In this document: positions 10,830-21,121 of the stretch, piece by piece | Numbering within the stretch: position 1 is the first letter of the stretch | Layout: the number at the start of each line of letters is the position of its first letter | DNA from: Panaeolus papilionaceus | Lineage: Eukaryota > Basidiomycota > Agaricomycetes > Agaricales | Length of the DNA stretch: 64,000 nt | Direction of reading: 5' to 3' | Assembly (NCBI GenBank): GCA_015501605.1 | Contig: JADNRZ010000010.1 | Location: 930,001 to 994,000, forward strand | Program-made: the position numbers and the translations under genes | Notes under the pieces: model-generated | Database searches by the model: none | Told to the model about the DNA's origin: nothing | The model's input: only the letters and a program-made list of their open reading frames with translations

Positions 10830-13538
10830 ATGACTTTCCCTCATTTTTCGGGTGCGTCCAGAGGTCCAAAAAAGGTGCTTGGACATTACACTGCGTGCAC
10901 TATATCATCTAATGTATAATGACCAACGGCCCTTCGCCGCATTTATCTCTGAATTATAGACTCGGATATGGCGCTGCGGAGACGACAGCCGCTGTCCCCT
11001 AATCCCACAACCAGATGAAACTCCATGGGATACATGCCTGAAACCTTTGATGCAGGAGGATCGTCAGCAGTGTGAAGCGTGGAGAGAGGAAATCCAGAAT
11101 CTACTCATATTCGTGAGTCTTTTCCCATTGCATCGCTCGAGGCTAGCGGCTAAGCGGGATAAATACAACAAGTCTGGTTTATTCTCTGCTGTAGTCACCG
11201 CCTTCGTTGTGCAGACTTACGAAGACTTGCAACCCAGCTCGCAGCAATATACGCCTCTACTACTCGCTCGTTTGATCCAATTGCAGGACACCAGCAACGA
11301 CACATTGTTGGAGACGGTCTTGTCCATGAACGCTGATATGACACCTTCAACGTCGGTGATCCGAACCAATATTTGCTGGTTTTCGAGCTTGGTTCTCAGC
11401 CTCATTGTCGTCCTTGTCGGCACTGTATCACTACAATGGTTGCGAGAGTTCCAGCGTTATCCCCCCTCACTATCTTCGAAGAAGCTTTTCGCCGCCCGAA
11501 ATCTTAGAGCCGAATCATTCGAAGGCTGGTGGGCACCACAAATTATTGCGGGTCTTCCTCAACTCCTTCAACTCGCAGTTATCCTCTTCTTCCTTGGTCT
11601 TATGGACTCACTTTTACAGCTGAACATGGTAGTGGCATTACCAGTGGTCGTACTCGGCGTCCTTGCCGTGTGCTTCCAGGCCATCACGACGATCCTTCCG
11701 ACAATCCAAAGCTTTTGGCTTATTAATAAGACAGGCTTTTCCAAACCGCCGCTTCACTGCCCGTACAAGTCACCACAGTCGTGGGCGTTCCTGCGGTTCG
11801 TGACTTCGAATCTCTTTCGAACTGGTTTAAATTGGATTGGGTGCATGTCGGTGCAACTCTTCCTTATTCCTCTGGCGCCGATCATGATGTACGCTCAGGT
11901 TGCTGGCTTCGATACCCTGCTTTGGAAATTCGTCGACAGGTTTTCTGTGTCACTTCATTTAAAATATCTCAGTACGATCAACAACTGGGACGAGTTCGAC
12001 GACTTGTGGCTCCAAGAGCGACATCGCTCTGCTACGGGCACTTCTCGGGGATCCCACAACCACTTCCATAAATGCACAACGGCTACAGATTACGATGCTG
12101 CTCGGGGTATCGCACGCATCATGGGAAGTCGGGTTGTGGCGGAACCTATGGCAATGGCGATCTATCATTGCTTCCAAAAGCTTGACCCAGTCGTCATCAC
12201 GGACAATCTCCTACGACTCATGACGCAAGGACTCCCTCCCTGGTTATTCACTCGCGAAGGTTCTCGCAAAGGTCACCATCTTAACCCCCCAAATACTGCG
12301 ATGATAAAAGAGGAGAATGAAATGTTTTTTCTGAGTCGGCTTCCACAAACCATCCATATGGGCACCCCTCTTCACGGTTTCCGGTTGCGTCAATTGGAGC
12401 TTTTTGTGCGCACCACCGCTCACATGCTTGTCAGCTGCAGCTGGGACGACGCGGGCTTGAATCGTGATTCCCTTACTGTCCGTCCATTGGAAGAGACCGG
12501 AACCGATGCAGGCCCACTTTTCGTGCCACCTCTCCTCAAAGATGTCAAGGCTATGAAGCATATTCCGCGTGACTTTGCTCTAGGTAGGTCGTCCACAAGG
12601 CATTTACGTTCATCATTGTCCGCTAACTTAGCATATCAGATATCGCGGAACAGCTTATCAAAATCTTCGAAGCTTATGTCACGTCCGTTTTAAGAGAGGA
12701 TGGAGAGGCAGCTGACGTCGGCTTCTCGATAGCTGAAACAGAGCCGGTGCTGGGTGAATTTATGGACGTTGTCCATGTTGTTTCCTTGTTCCTTGCCTTT
12801 GACGCCAATTCGACGGGTCGAGACATCGTGCTCATCACGGATCTAGCATTTGTTCTTGACCAAATGGCCGCAAGATTAACATACCTCCTCACTCGATCTC
12901 TTTCCGCTCCTCGTCTTCTTCGATGTGCGAAATTGTATGCTTCGCGTTTCCATTTTACGGATTGGATACCCGTACAAAGACGGGCGCCTCTTTTTTCTGG
13001 TTCATTGGAAGCATTGATTCGTATTATATCTCTTTATTCTTCTGAACATGGAGACTACCAGTTTACATATCTACCAGCACAGTTCCGGATGCAGTGGGGA
13101 CAATTACGGCACGAAGTCCTGCGACATCAAACACTCGTCAAACCCCCGACTCCCTCTCGAAGTACACTTGATACGGACACCGAACATTGGCTTGATATTG
13201 ACGTTACAGATGTGACGTACCCAAGCACTAGTAGTTCCAGCTCTACGTCTTCCAGGTCATGGACTCACTCTGTAGAGGGTATTGCTATCACTCCTGCTGC
13301 TGATCATATTTTCGAATCGGCGGCAATTTCCCCAGAAGCACCTCTTTCAACTTTAAATTGGGACCAGGATCGACTGATACCTCCTCATGGGGTTCATAGC
13401 ATATCACGTAGTAGCGCTAGTCGACACTTTACTACCCATTCTTCTTCAACTACTCTCCGCGACTCTGGTCAACCTTTGGATTCCACTGGGTATTTACCTG
13501 CCAATTCCATCCCCATCAAGACATACGAAATTGTTTGA
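10830..13538 (+). CDS. DUF6535 membrane protein, paralogue C
   Basis: Function is unknown. Exons 10830-10874, 10960-11112, 11173-12583 and 12640-13538 join to exactly 835 codons plus stop. As in A and B, the first exon encodes 15 residues and the second begins just before IWRCG. Membrane segments surround CWFSSLVLSLIVVLVGTV and the two hydrophobic stretches after the conserved AESFEGWWAPQIIAGLP. YDAARGIARIM and LRQLELFVRTTAHM are present. The second intron (11113-11172) is 60 nt and has no in-frame stop, so its retention would add 20 residues before the first membrane segment. The copy is intact and closest to A in the regions compared. The tail is rich in Ser and Thr. Confidence 0.85.
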
Positions 13539-13803
13539 ACCTGTTACACTATTCAATTTCCTGACATTTAACGATTATTATTTCTTAGATACATACTTTT
13601 TTTGTTACCCTGTGTCGTATTTTGTTGTAGTTTTGAATTGTTCTCGCCTGTAGAGTTAAAATCTTATCTTATCATACCTCCGGTCACCCTGAACAAATAA
13701 AAATAATTTAAGCATGTTGAAGAGTTTTTTGGTTTTCTTAATTGAGTTTTGCTGTCCATACGGCGTCAACCGCCAACGTGACTCCGATCGATAATTATTT
13801 TGG

Positions 13804-16800
13804 ATGCTCGCTCTGACTCGGGTGTCGACGTTTCTTCCTCGATTTCGCCGCTTCGCGCCAGCTGTCTGCCACGTAGCACAACATCGAGCTCATTTTCACG
13901 TTCAACACCGAGCCAGAGCATCATCAATGGCACACCCTACCGCGTCGTCGTCTCAACCGGCACAGATCCCAGCGCTAGATAGCCCACACGCTGATACAGA
14001 TGGCAAGGATGTAGGAAACAAGAAGCAGAAGGATAAAAAAGCAAAGGTAACTAGCGGGACAGAACACCCCTTGGAGGTACGTTTAGAAACAGCTTAGATG
14101 AATAGACACTTAGCTGAGGATTGAGCAGCTTTCACCACCACCCGAGTTCTTTGATCATCGTATCAAGATCTTCGACGAACTGAAGACCGAGTATGATGCT
14201 TTTGTTGCTGGTGCGTCTATTATTAAGCCTTGATTTCTACAATACACTGAGTTACCCATTTCAGCCCAACCCCGAGAGGAGATCACCGTTACTCTGCCAG
14301 ATGGTTCAGAACGAAAGGGAAAGAGCTGGGAGACCAGCCCAATGGACATTGCGAAGGAGGTATCAAAATCATTGTCAGAGCGTGTTGTGATTGCCAAGGT
14401 GCGTAAACTAAAATCATTCTTCACGAAACCTTTTCTCATATATCTCAGGTGGACGGTGAACTCTGGGATCTTGAAAGACCTCTTGAGAAATCAATCAAGC
14501 TCGAGCTTTTGGATTTTGAACACCCAGAGGGTTGCAACAGTTCTTTTGGACATACTTCTGCTCGTCCTGACGCACTTGAATTTCAGGAAAAAAAGTCTTC
14601 TGGCACTCATCCGCCCATGTATTGGGTGAAGCTGCCGAACGTCATTACGGCTGCCACCTTTGCCTTGGTCCACCCACGGACGATGGTTTCTTCTACGAAA
14701 TGTCCACTGACAGGTACGTTAGATATTTAGTGAAACAATTGTTTAACTCAATGCCCCCAGGCCCGTGACGAATGCCGATTATCCTGCCCTTGAGAAGGTC
14801 TCTGAGAAGGCCATCAAAGAAAAGCAGAAGTTTGAACGTCTGGTGGTGTCCAAGGAAAAATTGTTGGAGATGTTCAACGTGCGATATTTATACAACTTCC
14901 AACCGGAATTATTGCTCATAAAAAATAGTACAACAAATACAAGCAATATCTCATCCAATCCAAGATTCCCGATGGCACCTCTACCACAGTCTACAGATGT
15001 GGACCTATGGTTGACCTTTGCGTTGGCCCTCATATTCCTCATACCGGCAAGATCAAGGCCTTCATGGTTACTAAGGTTTGTCGTTTCTCCTCTTTCTGTA
15101 GACATTTTATAAAGGCGTCTTAGAACTCTGCTTCTTACTTCCTGGGAGATGCCAACAACGACTCTCTCCAGCGCATCTACGGCATTTCTTTCCCTGACAA
15201 GAAGCAATTGGCTGATTACAAGGTCTTCCTCGCTGAGGCTGCTAAACGTGACCACAGAAAAATTGGAAAGGAGCAAGAACTATTCTTCTTCAATGATCTG
15301 AGTCCCGGAAGCTGCTTCTGGCTGCCTCACGGAACGAGAATATACAACTCCCTTGTCGAGCTGATGCGCGTAAGTGCACCCAAATTTCCTATGATTCCCG
15401 CGTCTAAAATTTATCCTAGTCGGAGTACTACAAGCGTGGATACCAAGAGGGTGAGATCATAGTCGCAGCTCTTCAGTCAAGGTCGTCCTTTAACTTTCAG
15501 CGCAGTTATCTCGCCCAACATGTACAACAGCAAGCTCTGGGAGACCTCTGGACATTGGCAAAACTACAAAGACGACATGTTCGTTTTGGACGTCGAGAAG
15601 GAGAAGTGGGCCCTCAAGCCCATGAACTGCCCTGGTCACTGCATCATCTTCGACTCTCGGGATCGCAGCTACAAGGAGCTTCCCATCCGTATGGCTGAAT
15701 TCGGTATTATTCACCGAAACGAAGCCAGCGGTGCTCTCACTGGTCTTACCCGTGTCAGGAGGTTTGTGCAGGATGATACCCACGTCTTCTGCATGCCCAG
15801 TCAGGTACGTGACTCTCTTCACAACGTCTGACTGGTGTTTTAATCATTTATTCGTTTTTTATGATTACATAGATTGAAGATGAGATTGCCAACCTGTTTG
15901 ACTTCATGCAACATGTCTACGGAATGTTCGGCTTCGACTTCCATCTGGAGCTGTCCACTCGCCCTGACAACTATCTCGGCAACATCGAGACCTGGAACGA
16001 AGCTGAGGCAGTAAGTCTTCTCAGCTCAAACATACCTTCGTGCAAATTACTCAAAATCTCACCTAGCAACTTACCAAAGCCCTCGATAAGCAGTACCCAG
16101 GCAAATGGGAGCTGAACCCCGGGGATGGTGCTTTCTACGGACCGAAGATTGATATCACTATCCGTGATGCTCTTCGTCGCTCCTTCCAGTGCGCTACCAT
16201 CCAACTTGACTTCCAGCTCCCAGAGCGCTTCAACCTGCGTTATCGCTCTTCCGATGAGCAGTCCATGCCCAGACCTGTGATCATTCACAGAGCTATCCTT
16301 GGTAGCTTGGAGCGATTTATTGCTATTATCACCGAGCACTTTGCTGGCAAATGGTATGTTATGATGCGATGATATTGTTAATGTATGAGCGCGTTGTTGA
16401 CTGTCTTATCTCCTTAGGCCCTTCTGGATCTCTCCTCGTCAAGTCCTCGTCATCCCTGTGGCTGCTCCCTATGTGCGTCCCACCATTATGTCCACCTTGA
16501 TTCTATGCTGATGAAAACATCCTGCTATTTCAATCCACAGAAAGAGTATGCTGCTGAGATTAGCGATCGGTTGAGTAGCCTTGGTCTCTATGCTGATGTC
16601 GACAACGGCGAGAACACACTCCCTAAGAAGATCAGGAACGGAGAGATCGCCCAATACAACTTCATCCTTGGTACGTGTTTTAATCGTATCAAACACGCCT
16701 CTTTTATTGAATATGACATTTTGAACTACTAGTCGTCGGACAAGAGGAACTCGACGCCCGCTCCGTCAACATCCGCAACCGTGACGATGTTGGCACCAAA

Positions 16801-16890
16801 GCCAAGGGCGAGATGATCCCTCTCGACGAAGCCGTCCAGAAGCTTGTTGCCCTCAAGGCTTCCCGCAGTCTGCAGAACAACCTTGTGTAA
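13804..16890 (+). CDS. THS1: threonyl-tRNA synthetase, possibly cytosolic and mitochondrial
   Basis: Class II synthetase charging tRNA-Thr. Fifteen exons were traced, ending at the stop 16888-16890; total about 768 residues. In order it has a basic N-terminal extension, a TGS-like domain, the editing domain with the zinc-type motif HSSAH followed by ERHYG, the catalytic core ([48 protein letters not shown]) and an anticodon-binding domain. The first ATG (13804) adds 41 residues that are Arg-rich, lack acidic residues and resemble a mitochondrial leader. The second in-frame ATG (13927) would give the cytosolic form. At the junction of exons 9 and 10 (about 15449/15506) the exons sum to one base too few: a G seems missing before the GTGAGA donor. 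Since this is an essential enzyme, a sequencing error or an odd splice site is likelier than loss of function. Confidence 0.93.
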
Positions 16891-17164
16891 TGCTCACCCC
16901 GCCTTGTTCTCTTATATCCCCACTTTTCGGTATTGCAGTAATTTATAAATATCCAGTTTAAACACAATCAAATTCAGTGTGCTCAACAGCGGAGCATTGA
17001 GTGACAACGAAGGACATAAATCTAATTATTTTGCTTGCGCAACGGGAGGTCATAGTGTCTGCTTCTGTCGTTATCCAAGATTTCGAGGATGTTAACCGAC
17101 TTCAGGTATGGAAGGCACCCCAGTGTTGCGCAAATCAATTCCTATGATGGTGCAAATTCATTAG

Positions 17165-18648
17165 TCAGTTGCATAGATTTCCAACTCGGAAAACAAAGGG
17201 ACCTACTTCGGATCGACGTCTCTGTTTCTTCGATTTCAGCCTCGTCAAGACAGCGAGCTCTTTGAGAGATATGCACTGTTGAAGGATGGGGTAAAATTCT
17301 TGCGGTATCATATCAAAAGCCCACGCCTCATCCTGCGGCGCGCCAGTCAAGAGGAGGCCTGTTAAACCAGGGGCAATGACAGGGAGTGCTCGCGCAAAAA
17401 ACTTGTTGACGTTTTCGATGGAGGTGGGCTCGCTGTTGTCTTCCAGTTGAAAGCGGAAGAGTTCCAGGAACTGGAGCGTTGGTCGTGGATAAGAAGCGAT
17501 GTACTCGATGAAGGCGTCTTGAACATCTTCGATATGGATCCAAATCTCTTCTGCATAGATTTTCTTCTGTGTGAGTTGACGCCAAAACGTGGCGAGGCGG
17601 GTATGATACACCTCCTTGTCGCACACGTCGGCCCTTCGTACCTCCAGTCGACGCAGCGAGCGGAAGTGGTCAAATACATGATCTGGGACTTCGTAGTCAG
17701 AGAGGAGAAGGTTGAGTTTGGTGTGTTGGATTTTCCGTAAAGATGGGTCGAAGGAGTTGACGAGAGGGAAGAAGTGCTCTAGAATCTCAGCGTTAAACCA
17801 GATGTCTGTATCAACATACTCCAGTTGCCGGATGCCAGACACAAAGTTGACGAGCCAGAGGTTGTGTGCCTCGTCCCAGTCATCTGTAAATTCCTCAAAG
17901 CCAGTGAGGTTGAGCTTCTTGCAGGCTGGGATTAGATCATGAGCGATTTCCGACCAATAGGTTTCCATGTCGATTGTCACAGTGTTCAAAGGGGCGATAC
18001 GCCATGAGAGTATAGTCCCAACAGCAAAGATAGTCGAGCAACAATATTTGTGAACGTGTGGCTGGAGACTACTATGAAGACCACAAGGGGACCATTTCCA
18101 CCTACGAAATGAGGAAGTGAATAAATATTTATATATTGAAGAGGGAATCAACGTCGGCTCACGTCACTGTTTCGAGCTTCCCGAACCCAGATATGGCCTT
18201 GCCCAGAAGTTGTAAAACAAAACCAGTTCGCGCTTTTTTCAAAACTTCGTGTTGTGTTTCGGTGCCGTCGTTAGCTTCGTTGTATGGCCCGAGTAAATAG
18301 TCGAATGACAGAGGAGTTGGAGCATCATAATCGACACACATCTGGCGCAAGGTGAGGTGCCGGACGTACCGACCGGGGGCACCGGTTTTATCTGGAGTGG
18401 CGTATGCTTGAAGTTGCTCCAAGGGAAACTCTCCTTTCGAATGGTCCCAGTCGAGGGTCAGCTTGGAACGCGCAATAGGTTCGACAGCAGAGTTGACACG
18501 TCGACAAACGAGACGGAAGTCTTGCGAGTCACCATAATCGGCCTTCAGAAAACCAGGTAAGCGAGTGGTTGGATCCAACGAAAGGATAACATACATGTTC
18601 TGCGATTTCGGTGATAAGTTCTTGGGGTAGAGACAGAAAGGTTATCAT
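17165..18648 (-). CDS. F-box-like protein
   Basis: Three exons on the minus strand, 18648-18595, 18542-18163 and 18101-17165, join to 456 residues. The N-terminus (FLSLPQELITEIAEH, then FRLVCRRVNSAVEPIA) has the spacing of an F-box, which would bind Skp1 and bring a target to an SCF ubiquitin ligase. The rest is leucine-rich without crisp repeats, as in many fast-evolving agaricomycete F-box proteins. The target is unknown. It is convergent with the threonyl-tRNA synthetase gene, with under 300 bp between the stops. An F-box reading is an inference from pattern; no search was run. Confidence 0.65.
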
Positions 18649-19398
18649 ATCGACTTGCAGACGCGTGGAGCCCTCTTGTGAGTAGAAATGGTGGGAGAGA
18701 TGGGTGAAACGAAGCGAATTCTGGGCGACCTTTTATACAAATCATGAGACCCTTCCGGGATAATATCATTCCTACGTTTCTGACTGCAAGGCGTCAGAAA
18801 TCGCGGAGTAACTTGAGAACGATGGAGACCAGCACCCCTGAGGCCCTGATAATATGTAGAATGTACCGAACTACCGGTCGTCAAAGGCCTTCTCGCAGAT
18901 AATTGTCGTGTAACATACTTGGTTGGACCTTTCAAAGTCTCGCGTAGATATATTGTTGGACAAGCGCCCAGGTCCAAATCTCTAGCACAGTTAGCTCAGC
19001 TATAGGTGAGGTGTCAACGTTTCGGGGTTGTTGTGCTCATACGTTACAACCGCGGTAAGTAGTAAGCCCAAAGAATACCCGTTCTATTCCTATGTCTCTT
19101 CCCAATGGTTCAGGTGCTTGAATTAAGAGCAGCAAGGGCATGATGGCGGCGGGTTGAGAGGCGCTTGCATTGCAACCGACACCCAAATTCCTTTTTCTTT
19201 TCACGTGACCCTTTGGAATCTGATGCTGACGGTTCTGTTCTCCACCGTTGTCCGACCAGTGTTCGTCTCAGAAAGTCATTGTCCTATACTTATCGAGTTT
19301 ATTACACTCTGAGCCATATAACATAAGTTCACAAAGAGCACAATCCGCAAGAAATACTCTTTACTCAACATCGAAGAAACGGTAACACCACCATAAAA
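18649..19398. other. intergenic, divergent promoters
   Basis: This 750-bp space lies between the F-box-like gene (minus) and CSTF2 (plus). No coding or RNA feature was recognised. Confidence 0.5.
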
Positions 19399-21121
19399 AT
19401 GTCCAAGGTGGTTTTTGGTGCGTTGAATTGTAACGCTTCGATGGGCGTTGGTTGATGGTTATGCTTTATTTCTTTCGGGGAAATTAGTCGGGAATGTCCC
19501 TTACAACATGGGAGAAGACCAGCTTATAGAGGTATTCAAATCGGTTGGTCAGGTTGTCGGTTTCAGGTAGCTACCTACCTTGTACGTTCAGTCAAGCTTT
19601 GCATGTTGACTCACACACCACCATAGACTTGTCTTTGACCGAGATACGGGAAAGCCCAAAGGTTATGGGTTCTGTGAATTTGCAGGTATGCGTCCATAAA
19701 ACCTCTACATGAATCTAAGCATTGCTAACTATTTTATTTTGCTGCTTACTGCGCATTACTATGAATTTTTCCTCTTCCTTGAAACCTCACTCTCGAATAT
19801 CATCCATACGATATTACGATGCAATGAAAACCTATCGTTTTCCTTCGATACCATGCGTGAACTCCGGCTTGATGGCCGCTCAACTTGAAAACACCCGTTC
19901 AACACATATCGTCGCTCTGGGTGTTTAAACCCAAATCAAACCTTCCTCAAAACTCCTCAAATATATCTCCTGGTGTGCATCTAATCATGAAGACCACGAA
20001 ACGGCTGCTTCCGCGGTCAGAAACCTGAACAACACAGATGTCGGAGGAAGACCATTGCGAATTGATCTCGCGGATTCTGACCCATTTCTTGAAGGCAAAA
20101 CGACAGTTAGGGGCGAACTTATGGATGGCGGATTCCCTGGACCATCTGAACCACGGCCTCGTGGAGGCCGACATCGAGGAGGAGGAGGAGGAGGAGGAGA
20201 CCCCGATGACTTCTTAGCACACTTACCTCCCGGTATTCCAGTTCCTAAAGGAGCATCGGCACTAGATATGATTAGTGAGACTCTCGCCAAAATGCCCCCT
20301 GGCCAGCTGATGGAAGTTCTGGCTCAAATGAAGGTACTTATGGTTTCACTTGACTGAATTCAAGATTGTGACAAATACTTTGCAGTCCTTGGTCATTTCA
20401 CACCCAGAGCAAGCGAGGACTTTGCTCGTGAAGCACCCCCAACTGTCATATGCTTTGTTCCAAGCCCTTCTACTTAACCGAATCGTGGACTCAGCTATCT
20501 TAGAGCGGATGCTGGCATCATCAAGAGGACCCACAGTTGCCCCTGCGCAATCGCAAGCAGCACCCGTTCCAGTGCCGGCTGCTCGTGCACCTATGCCCCC
20601 ACCTCACATCCCAGCTCACTATCCTCCCCACATGCCACCTTTCCCACCTCAGCATGTGTCCATGCCACCACCCGCTGCTCCAACTCCTGCAGTACCACCT
20701 ATGTATCCGCCTCACATGGCGCCTCCGGTGAACCAGCAGTATTATCGCCCGCCTGTGCCCCCAGCAGCCGCACCCGTCGCAGCACCTGTTCCTGTGGCTG
20801 CTCCTGCGCCCAAGGCCGCGCAGGCTCTCGCACCCAACGCAGTCCCGGAAGTCAACGAAAATCAGCGAGTGAGTATAACCAAGTCATGATTTCTGCTATT
20901 TTAATATGGATGACTGATATGTTGAATTTACTTTTCAGATGATGTTAATGCAAGTACTCAGCCTGACTCCAGAACAAATCAATGCCCTTGGAGAAGCGGA
21001 AAGAGCCACGATTATGCAACTTGTATGTCCTATTCCTCTTATGTTTTCCTCTTCTCTTGTGCTGATGTTCTTTCAACAGAGGAGTCAGTTTATGGGACTG
21101 GGTGCTAACACGTCGACTTGA
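19399..21121 (+). CDS. CSTF2: cleavage stimulation factor subunit 2 (Rna15/CstF-64)
   Basis: Nuclear factor that binds G/U-rich sequence downstream of poly(A) sites in mRNA 3'-end formation. Seven exons (19399-19417, 19488-19566, 19627-19685, 19993-20333, 20386-20868, 20939-21022, 21080-21121) join to 368 residues. An N-terminal RRM carries RNP2 (VVFVGNVPYN) and RNP1 (KGYGFCEF). A Gly/Arg patch follows, then the hinge (about 150-205, with SHPEQARTLLVKHPQLSYAL) that in the family contacts the CstF-77 partner. Next is a Pro/Ala-rich linker and the C-terminal helical domain (QVLSLTPEQINALGEAERA) known to bind Pcf11-type factors. The third intron is 307 nt, unusually long for this window. Confidence 0.93.
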
